Below, one piece after another: positions 35,568 through 42,895 of a stretch of 42,895 bases of DNA. The DNA lies in the NCBI GenBank assembly GCA_937942165.1, contig CALDFW010000031.1:1-42895 (forward strand). Reading direction: 5' to 3'. Made by a program: the position numbers and the translations under genes. Each line of letters begins with the position of its first letter. The stretch's first letter is position 1. The notes beneath the pieces were generated by a model. That model did not search any database, had not been told where the DNA came from, and saw only the letters and a list, made by a program, of their open reading frames with translations. Origin of the DNA: an uncultured bacterium (GTDB lineage: Bacteria; Latescibacterota; UBA2968; UBA8231).

Positions 35568-38144
35568 ATGCTCTACCTTCGACTCGCAGCACTTATCCTT
35601 GTCCGAACGACCGTCAGACACTGGCGGGAGAAAATAGGAAGTTATCTATTGCTCCTAGCTATCGTCGCAGTTGGCGTCGGTGCATTCAATGGAATACGGC
35701 AGGCCAGTCGATCTGCATCCGCTAATTTTGGATTGTTCAACCAGGCCATCTCGGGGCAGAGTGATTTCCTGATTGAATCCCCCACCAAGACGCTGAGTGC
35801 GGACGTCCTTTACAGTCTCGGGCCCTTATCCGGTGATCCAGATTGGCATCTCGTGCCGGTAATCGAAGGTTCAATCACATCGTTAGATGGAGACGGAGAG
35901 CCACAGCAGCAGCTCAGATTGGTTGGACTCGACCTAATGGGTCTGGCCAACTTGCCCAATCTGAGCGAAGCGAAGTTTGATTTTGGCGAGGATGAGCTGA
36001 CCTGGTACGATTGGCTGGGCAGCGAGAACTCGGTTTGGATCGGCCGCAAAACCGCAGAAAAGCTGGGATTTGATGAAGGAGAAGCAATCAAGTTCATTGC
36101 CAGTGGACGGATGCGAGAAATGGTGGTCCGAAAAATAATCGGGGTGGAATCTTCCTCTTTTCCCGATGATCTGGTCATTGCCGACCTTCCAACGGCCCAG
36201 CTCTTACTCAGTCGCCCCAATGAGCTCAGCCGGATCGAGGTCATTATCGACCGGCCTGAGTTACGAGAGAACGTCGATTATCTGGAGACAATAAAAAGTC
36301 GGATAGCTCGTTATTTACCCGAAAACCTTGCGGTTCAGCCCACCCAAAACCGGGCGGCCGACCGGGCGGCCATCACCGCGGCATTTCGCCTAAACCTTAC
36401 CATACTCTCTCTGATTGCCATTCTAGTCGGGGCTTATCTCATTCTCCAAGCGCTAGATGCTGCCGTTGTGCGCCGACGTTCCGAAGTGGCCACGCTCATA
36501 TCCTTAGGGGTTAGCCGTGGCGTCCTTTTTCTGACGTTTCTATTGGAATCTGCGGTGATTGGATCCATTGGCTCCGTCATCGGCATAGGGGTCGGCTGGC
36601 TTTTCGCCTACCTCTCCGCTCAGATGCTGGCAGATACGGTAAATGCCCTTTACTTCGCGACCACGATCGAGGCCATTTCTCTTACCTGGATGGACTGTGT
36701 CTTCGGGCTGTGTCTGGGGTTTTCGTTCACCCTGCTAGCCGGTTGGCTACCTGCAAGGGATGCTATGCAAACACCGCCTGCACAGGTGCTTTCCCGCGGC
36801 GACTGGTCTCCCGGTTTTTCGTGGCTGCGCAACCGTTGGATCGGAACAGTTCTCTTGGTCCTAGGTAGCCTTTTGCTACTGCTTCCTCCCTTTCCTCTAG
36901 AGGCCGGTGGAAAGATGGCCGTGGGGGGCTTTCTTGCCGCTGGATGTTGGATACTGGGAGCGGCCCTTCTGTCCGGTCATCTATTGGTCGGACTGGCCGG
37001 TCTTTTGCGGTCTTTTTCTTCAAGTCCAACGAGCCGTCTGGCCTGCAGTCGATTACACGACGGCTCGAGCCGGCATCGACTAGCCGTTGCCGGCCTAGTC
37101 GTCGCGGTGGGTATGGTGACGGGCATGTTTCAAATGGTAGACAGCTTCAGAGGTACGATTGAGCAATGGTTTAACGTCCGTTTCCAAGCAGAACTCTACA
37201 TCTCGGAGCGAGGCGTAACGGGTGCGGGAACAATCAACGGCATAGACCCCTCCGTTATGAGTGAACTCGTTCAAGACGAAACTATCGCCTATGCCGATAT
37301 CGTATACGTATCCTACGCGAATCCTCCAGAGGGGATTACCGTACTATCCGGAGTGGACATGGAGGCTTGGAGCACAACGATCCGACAGCTTTGGTTAAAG
37401 CCACCCGGCTCACTCGAGCCCGTTGAGGGATCCGAGCCTGCGCTAATCAGCGAGACCTTTGCTCGGCGCTTTGGCTTGCTTGAAGGGGGCTCCATAGAGC
37501 TAGAGACCACAACGGGTAAAAAGAGCGTTTCTCCGATCGGCATCTATTCAGACTATGGGAACGAATTCGGCACGGCGGCCGTAGATATTTCAACATGGAA
37601 AGAGTGGACCCAGTCCGAACGCCCCATTAATGTCAGTCTCTACCTAAACGAAGGGAGCGATATAAACGGCGTGAGGGATCGCCTGCGCCTGTCATATCCC
37701 GGGCTCGATGTGCGCAATGCCGCTGAACTGCGCGGTGTGGCGCTGGACATTTTTGAGCAGACGTTCAAAGCAACTTCAGCACTCAACGGAATTGGTTTGG
37801 TCGTCGCATTTGCCGGGTTGCTCTTGGGTTTACTCGCCATTTTTGATGAATCTTCCCGTACCTGGCTCACGCTTCGTCATCTCGGTTTCAGCAAAAATCA
37901 GTTTTTACTCTCTGCCGGCCTCGAAGGAGCGGGTATTGGTCTTGGAGCTTGGATAAGCGGCTCTCTCGTCGGGCTGGCGCTTGGATGGCTGCTGATATTT
38001 GTGATCAACGTGCAGAGCTTTGGCTGGACTCTGCGGTGGCAGGTTCCAATGGCCGATTTTTTAACCTTTGGTAGCCTGCTCGTCATCGCCGGATTCTTGT
38101 CCGGACTCCTCGCGGCCACGTATTGGAGTCATAAGAACAAATGA
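35568..38144 (+). CDS. ABC transporter permease (FtsX/LolE-type, double-length)
   Basis: Two FtsX-like membrane blocks (LNLTILSLIAILVGAYLILQALDAAVVRRRSEVATLISLGVSRG; LNGIGLVVAFAGLLLGLLAIFDESSRTWLTLRHLGFSKNQ). Start trimmed from 35508 to MLYLRLAAL. Confidence 0.9.
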   Translation: MLYLRLAALILVRTTVRHWREKIGSYLLLLAIVAVGVGAFNGIRQASRSASANFGLFNQAISGQSDFLIESPTKTLSADVLYSLGPLSGDPDWHLVPVIEGSITSLDGDGEPQQQLRLVGLDLMGLANLPNLSEAKFDFGEDELTWYDWLGSENSVWIGRKTAEKLGFDEGEAIKFIASGRMREMVVRKIIGVESSSFPDDLVIADLPTAQLLLSRPNELSRIEVIIDRPELRENVDYLETIKSRIARYLPENLAVQPTQNRAADRAAITAAFRLNLTILSLIAILVGAYLILQALDAAVVRRRSEVATLISLGVSRGVLFLTFLLESAVIGSIGSVIGIGVGWLFAYLSAQMLADTVNALYFATTIEAISLTWMDCVFGLCLGFSFTLLAGWLPARDAMQTPPAQVLSRGDWSPGFSWLRNRWIGTVLLVLGSLLLLLPPFPLEAGGKMAVGGFLAAGCWILGAALLSGHLLVGLAGLLRSFSSSPTSRLACSRLHDGSSRHRLAVAGLVVAVGMVTGMFQMVDSFRGTIEQWFNVRFQAELYISERGVTGAGTINGIDPSVMSELVQDETIAYADIVYVSYANPPEGITVLSGVDMEAWSTTIRQLWLKPPGSLEPVEGSEPALISETFARRFGLLEGGSIELETTTGKKSVSPIGIYSDYGNEFGTAAVDISTWKEWTQSERPINVSLYLNEGSDINGVRDRLRLSYPGLDVRNAAELRGVALDIFEQTFKATSALNGIGLVVAFAGLLLGLLAIFDESSRTWLTLRHLGFSKNQFLLSAGLEGAGIGLGAWISGSLVGLALGWLLIFVINVQSFGWTLRWQVPMADFLTFGSLLVIAGFLSGLLAATYWSHKNK

Positions 38145-39271
38145 ACGTCTCTATTCTAATCTTACTCTCCTGTCCCTTGCTCGCATTTGCCGAGTGGATC
38201 GAAACGCCCGCTCAATCGTCGAAAGGCCATCTCGTTCCTGCCCCCGATTATGCGCCCAACTTTCCCAGAGACCATGGTTCCCATCCCGAGTACGGGATAG
38301 AGTGGTGGTACTGGGTTGGACACTTACAGTCTGCTGACGAGCAAAAAACGTTTGGATTTCAGTTCACCGTCTTCAGGATTGCCGGAGATGCTGAGAAGGC
38401 AGAAAATCAATTTGATGGGTTCTTTGGGAACCAAAATTTATTCCTCGTTCATTCCGCTCTCAGTGATCTGGAAAGCGGAGAATACCTCCATCTTGAGCGA
38501 GTTTACCGCGAGGGGTGGCAGGCAAGGGCCTCTTCCCAGACCCTCAATCTGAGCGTGGGAGGCATCCAAGCCCATTTGCTTTCAGGAGAAGAGGGTCAGC
38601 GAGTCGTTGCCCGATATAAAGAGGCAAATCGGTTGGAGCTGAGTTTTCGCCCGACTAAACCCTTGGTCCCCTTTGGGGATCGCGGCCTAAGCCGTAAGGG
38701 AGCAGACCCCGCCGCGGTCAGCTGGTACTGGTCCTATACCCGCTTACAGGCAGAGGGTATCCTCATTAGAGATGGAGTCGAGATTCCCGTCAAAGGAACT
38801 GCCTGGATGGATCATGAGATCTCTTCAAGCCAATTGGGTGGTGGATTAGAAGGCTGGGATTGGACGTGCATGCAGCTGGATGACGGAACCGAAATCAAAG
38901 CGTACCGGCTGAGAACAGGAGCAGGAGAGAGTGACCCATGGTCGGCCGTATACTGGATCGACGGCGAGGGTGGGACAGAACGCGTGTACGCGGACGGGTT
39001 TTCCTGGGAAGCGGAAGATTCATGGACCAGTCCCAATACCGGATTAGAATATCCAACGAGTGTAAAAGTTACCGCCGAGCATCCAGTTAGGGGAAAACAG
39101 ATTTTCCGTCTTCGCCCCTTATTAGACGGGCAGGAATTCACGGGTAATAGATCGGACAACGCATATTGGGAAGGCGCCTGTGAGGTGCTGAATGAACGGG
39201 GAGACCGGATCGGTAAAGCCTATCTCGAGCTTGCAGGCTATGGAGGCGGACTGGGGGCAAGGCTGAATTGA
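38141..39271 (+). CDS. AttH/CrtC-type lipocalin-like secreted hydrolase
   Basis: FPRDHGSHPEYGIEWWYWVGHLQSADEQKTFGFQFTVFRI, SWYWSYTRLQAEG, GTAWMDHEISSSQLGGGLEGWDWTCMQLDDGTEIKAYRLR. ATGA overlap with the permease. Confidence 0.88.
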   Translation: MNVSILILLSCPLLAFAEWIETPAQSSKGHLVPAPDYAPNFPRDHGSHPEYGIEWWYWVGHLQSADEQKTFGFQFTVFRIAGDAEKAENQFDGFFGNQNLFLVHSALSDLESGEYLHLERVYREGWQARASSQTLNLSVGGIQAHLLSGEEGQRVVARYKEANRLELSFRPTKPLVPFGDRGLSRKGADPAAVSWYWSYTRLQAEGILIRDGVEIPVKGTAWMDHEISSSQLGGGLEGWDWTCMQLDDGTEIKAYRLRTGAGESDPWSAVYWIDGEGGTERVYADGFSWEAEDSWTSPNTGLEYPTSVKVTAEHPVRGKQIFRLRPLLDGQEFTGNRSDNAYWEGACEVLNERGDRIGKAYLELAGYGGGLGARLN

Positions 39272-39301
39272 CCCGTCTTGAGCCGACGAGTTAGAGGTTT
39301 T

Positions 39302-40216
39302 TTAGTGAGTGTGATCCCGAAACTCTCCCGCAAGGTCCATAAACAAATCACAAAATGCGTCGACCGTGTGCTCTATGGGCCTTGAGTAACCGCCCCCCAT
39401 AAAGATGAGCATGGGACAACCCATTGCCCGTCTCCACTGAATGACCTTTTGATTTCTAATTTTCATGCCGGATCGACTCAGCGCGAGTGTCCCTAGATGA
39501 TCCGTTGCCAAAGCATCGACACCAGCTTGAAAAAAGATCAGGTCGAAGCGCTCGCCCCTCAACTGATTCAAAACACCTTCGAGAGTCGCGATATAGTCGT
39601 CGTCTCCTGCATCTCTTTCAAACTCTACGTCCCAGTCACTCTTGGCTTTTTTAAAGGGAAAATTGCGTTTCCCGTGCAACGATACGGTGAATACTCTTTG
39701 ATCATCCTTAAAGATCTCAGCCGTTCCGTCTCCTTGATGAACATCGAGATCCAGAATGAGTATCCTGGAGATGGTATCCCTACGCAGAGCAGCTTCAGCA
39801 CAGATCGCTAGATCGTTGAAGATGCAATAACCCGAACCTTCACCGCGAAATGCATGATGCGTACCGCCTCCCAGATTCGCAGAGAAAAGGTCGCCGCTCA
39901 AGACAGAATTCAGCGCCTCTAACGATCCACCCGTCAGTCGCAAGGTCCGCTCAACCATTTCCCTTTTCCACGGTGATAGACCAATGCGCTTTATTTCTGA
40001 TTTGCTGAGGTCGTGATCTAAAAACCGCTGAACGTACGTTTCGTCATGCGCTAGCATGAGCTCCTCTGGACTGGCAAGCCTAGGCTTCTTCCAACGGATA
40101 AGGCACTGATGATCCAGGTATTTGATTGCTTCGTGAAGCTTGAGATATCGTTCGACTGGGAAATTGGCAGAAGGATCTAGTCCATCGGAGTAAATCGCAT
40201 CGTAATAGATATTCAA
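39302..40216 (-). CDS. Histone deacetylase / acetoin-utilisation-like amidohydrolase family protein
   Basis: NLGGGTHHAFRGEGSGYCIFNDLAICAE, ILILDLDVHQGDGTAEIF, IFFQAGVDALATDHLGTLALS, MGGGYSRP. Confidence 0.92.
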   Translation of the reverse strand: MNIYYDAIYSDGLDPSANFPVERYLKLHEAIKYLDHQCLIRWKKPRLASPEELMLAHDETYVQRFLDHDLSKSEIKRIGLSPWKREMVERTLRLTGGSLEALNSVLSGDLFSANLGGGTHHAFRGEGSGYCIFNDLAICAEAALRRDTISRILILDLDVHQGDGTAEIFKDDQRVFTVSLHGKRNFPFKKAKSDWDVEFERDAGDDDYIATLEGVLNQLRGERFDLIFFQAGVDALATDHLGTLALSRSGMKIRNQKVIQWRRAMGCPMLIFMGGGYSRPIEHTVDAFCDLFMDLAGEFRDHTH

Positions 40217-40265
40217 TATGATATTAGCTCTCTGAGTACATTGAACGCTTACGGACCATTCGGGA

Positions 40266-40676
40266 TTATTTCAACTCTGGGACAGAAACAACGCTCAGGC
40301 TTTTGAGCATAATAAAGCACGTCGCTGCCGCTATCATTTCAGAAATAGCAAAGATAATTTGCCATACATCGGCATTGAAGAACAAACATCCGCAGGATCG
40401 AACTATTCCAACCCCTAAGAACACCCATGCCGTCGCCCATACGGCGTTTTCTGTGCGCCTGGGGCTTAACGCACCGAGTAGATTGATTATGCCCAAGCCA
40501 CCAATAAGGCCGCCGTACATCGTTCTCAGCTCGGTTTCAGCATTTCCATTTAGAGCGCTCAAACCAACAAATGCTGCGGTTTTAAAAGGGTAGAAAAACA
40601 CCCAAATCATAAACCCCAAGTTCATAAGAGCTAGGAGTAGCATGAACGGGCGAGCGAGTTTTTTTATATAGAGCAT
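40266..40676 (-). CDS. DUF4345-like membrane protein
   Basis: Four hydrophobic segments; AAFVGLSALNGNAETELRTMYGGLIGGLGI matches the recalled DUF4345 pattern. Confidence 0.65.
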   Translation of the reverse strand: MLYIKKLARPFMLLLALMNLGFMIWVFFYPFKTAAFVGLSALNGNAETELRTMYGGLIGGLGIINLLGALSPRRTENAVWATAWVFLGVGIVRSCGCLFFNADVWQIIFAISEMIAAATCFIMLKSLSVVSVPELK

Positions 40677-40751
40677 GGCATAGGTTCATTTCTTTGTTCA
40701 GTAAACGGATTACCGGTAAATCAGGACGCCATAGCCCCTCAAGGGCGCATA

Positions 40752-42485
40752 TTATTTGCCCTTCCGAACCACAGGTCCAGCCGGCGCCTCTCTGCTGTAG
40801 AGCGATCCACCGCGCTCGTACGAAACCGCTACTTCACCGTCGACCACATCCAGCCGCGGCACATTGTTCTGGAACACGTCGCGATCTGGACCGCGCATGA
40901 CTGCCAACTGCGCGTCACTCATGCCCTCGACTTCGGTTCCCCAACGATTTTCCGAATGCACCATCTCACCGCCAGAGCGGTTAAAGTTCTTCGACGAATA
41001 CTTGATCAGGATACCTCGTCGCGATACTTCGCTCTTCCACGCCAAGGCTCCGTGGGTCGTGCCGCCGTCGCCAAAGAAGAGCACATCGCCCGCCCGCATC
41101 TCCACGTGCTTAACCAAGCCCATATCGTCGTCGCAGGTGCGAATTCCCTGCGGCATTTTGTAATACGCCTTGTGGCTGCCCGGCACGCAGGCGAAGCCCC
41201 CGTCGCTAGCGGTGACATCGCGCAACTGCCAGGTTACCGTCACCGCCTCACAGTAGCTGCGACCGTTCTGGTAAATGTAGCCGCGGCCGGGATTGAGCGG
41301 CTCGTTGGCATCGTGCAGCGCGTGACCACTGGTCCCTTTGACGGCTACAAAACCCGTAGCGCCTCCCATACGCCCACCGCTGGCGCCCATCCAGTTGAGC
41401 CGGTGCTCGACCGCGGGGTGAGCCACCATCTTGCGGAAGGGGTTGCAATAGGGCTCGGGCAATTCCAGCAAACCGTCCAACAGCGGCCTTCCCGTGCCCG
41501 CCAAGGCTTGAGACCCCCGCGCCAGTTCCTCACCGACTTTAATCCGATCCTCAAAGCGATCAACCGCTTCGTTGGCCGCCTGCAGCCACTCCTCATTCAT
41601 CACTCCGCGCAGTACCAGATAGCCGTTGAGATCCCAGAAGTAGAATTCCTCGTGGTCAATACCGCTCTCGGGATCGACCTTCATGAAAGAAGGATGAAAG
41701 GTCTGGCGCGACGGATCGACTGCCGCCGTCTTGCCATCGGTGACAATAGCCGGCGGCGGGGTCGTCGCAGCATAGCCCGGCTTGTAGAGCGACGCTCTCT
41801 GCTCTTGGGAAAGTTCGGCGTGCCAGTCCGGCCGCGGCTCCTTTTGCACCCTATCCCCGCTACCCGCACTGCGGATCACGCCTCGCCCGACAAACTCATA
41901 GCTTAGCAACCGCTGTCTCCCCGAGCGCATACCCTGCAACGCAGCCAGCGCCACGATCAACAGATCGCCTGCCTTGAGCGGTGGACGATAGACCAGCCCC
42001 ATATCCGCTTCCCCCGTCGCCACGCCCTCTGGCGTCGGCACATAGCCTTTGTGGCTGCACGGCACCAGCGCGAAGCCGCTCTCTTCCGCGTCTTCGAGTG
42101 CCCACAGCACCCTCACCCCTTCGCTAAAACGCCGGCCATTCTGGTAGTAATAGGCCACTCCCGGATCGCGCGGCTCATTGCCGCCTAGTAACGGCGCGAT
42201 TGCATCGCAGGTTTCATCGCTCCAAATCTCCGGCGGCCGGTCGAGAATAAATCCCTGACCCACCAGCTGATTCAAATACCACACCAGCGTCGGGTGCACC
42301 AGCAGATCGCGGAAAGGCTCCCTCGTCCCACCGGGCCAAGCCAGCATGCCCTCACGTTGCCCGACTTCGGCGATCGACCCATTGAGTTGATCAACCTCTT
42401 CCGGGGTCAGCGCCCCAGATACGTGCAAATATCCGGCTACGTCAAAGCAGTAATTCTCTTCGTTGGTCATCGCTTCGCGGTCCAT
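40752..42485 (-). CDS. Tandem double-domain PhyH family protein
   Basis: Two alignable halves: CFDVAGYLHVSGALTPEEV...YYYQNGRRFSEGVRVLWALEDAEESGFALVPCSHKGY and FYFWDLNGYLVLRGVMNEEW...YIYQNGRSYCEAVTVTWQLRDVTASDGGFACVPGSHKAY. Start trimmed to MDREAMTNEENY. Confidence 0.9.
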   Translation of the reverse strand: MDREAMTNEENYCFDVAGYLHVSGALTPEEVDQLNGSIAEVGQREGMLAWPGGTREPFRDLLVHPTLVWYLNQLVGQGFILDRPPEIWSDETCDAIAPLLGGNEPRDPGVAYYYQNGRRFSEGVRVLWALEDAEESGFALVPCSHKGYVPTPEGVATGEADMGLVYRPPLKAGDLLIVALAALQGMRSGRQRLLSYEFVGRGVIRSAGSGDRVQKEPRPDWHAELSQEQRASLYKPGYAATTPPPAIVTDGKTAAVDPSRQTFHPSFMKVDPESGIDHEEFYFWDLNGYLVLRGVMNEEWLQAANEAVDRFEDRIKVGEELARGSQALAGTGRPLLDGLLELPEPYCNPFRKMVAHPAVEHRLNWMGASGGRMGGATGFVAVKGTSGHALHDANEPLNPGRGYIYQNGRSYCEAVTVTWQLRDVTASDGGFACVPGSHKAYYKMPQGIRTCDDDMGLVKHVEMRAGDVLFFGDGGTTHGALAWKSEVSRRGILIKYSSKNFNRSGGEMVHSENRWGTEVEGMSDAQLAVMRGPDRDVFQNNVPRLDVVDGEVAVSYERGGSLYSREAPAGPVVRKGK

Positions 42486-42743
42486 ACCGCACCCCCTTGT
42501 GAAGATATATCTCCGCCAAACCAAGTCATCTCTATTGGGTGACAACATACAAAAGGGGGTATTCAGAACCAAGAAGGTTAGAAGAACATACTATTGGCCA
42601 CCCACTCTGTTCTATGAGAACATAAATCGATCTATTGGGTATTCAACTGCTTACTGGACTGGACTCAAGAGAATAAGAAAGTATCATCAGATGGATAGCG
42701 AATTGACATCGTGCTAACGCGTGAAAAAACAGAGAGGATAGCG

Positions 42744-42895
42744 GTGAAGGGGTTAAATGTCTTTGGACGTGAATTATTGGTGTGCGGCACGGATCCCATA
42801 ACGGGGTTTTACAGGGATGGCTGCTGCAACACGGGATTAAATGACGCAGGGACGCACACAGTATGTGCCATTGTCGACGAGAGATTTCTGAATTT
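42744..42895 (+). CDS. DUF2237-like protein, 3'-truncated by window edge
   Basis: GTG start: MKGLNVFGRELLVCGTDPITGFYRDGCCNTGLNDAGTHTVCAIVDERFLN. AGAGGA upstream. Absent from the supplied ORF track. Confidence 0.8.
   Translation, partial: MKGLNVFGRELLVCGTDPITGFYRDGCCNTGLNDAGTHTVCAIVDERFLN

Overview
43-kb bacterial window with no rRNA, tRNA or CRISPR seen. It has five parts. (1) 600-17027: a dense minus-strand run of eight predicted exported genes. They comprise four paralogous proteins with a 'TPNGDGIND...FDLSGRRV...' FlgD/T9SS-like C-terminal tail, two paralogous ~900-aa barrel-like proteins with Asp/Asn-rich Ca-binding-like loops, and two LRR lipoproteins. In transcription order they read F-B-F-B-L-F-L-F. 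This is the best candidate for an undescribed system. (2) 17330-33729: mixed housekeeping and scavenging genes: a NOL1/NOP2/Sun RNA methyltransferase, a TonB-dependent receptor, an aldo/keto reductase, an SGNH/sialate O-acetylesterase-like protein, a sulfatase, an SCO1-like protein, rhodanese, a sterol-desaturase-family protein, a polysaccharide-lyase-like lipoprotein, SelD and a GH20-N-like protein. (3) selD is under-called by the ORF track. Its reading frame continues upstream through an in-frame UGA (30903-30905) in the classic SelD active-site context. A 7-bp hairpin with a GGUC loop follows 13 nt after the UGA, so this SelD is almost certainly a selenoprotein. (4) 33.7-40.7 kb: a segment that looks lower in GC, with a PhyH protein, an AttE/F/G/H-like ABC transporter plus lipocalin-like hydrolase, an HDAC-family protein and a DUF4345-like protein. 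(5) 40752-42485: a double-PhyH protein whose N-terminal half has lost the putative metal ligands, followed by a truncated DUF2237-like gene at the window end that the ORF track misses. There are five PhyH domains in total. PhyH, sulfatase and LRR richness suggests a Latescibacterota/Poribacteria-like bacterium (inference only). All family calls come from motif reading, with no database search.
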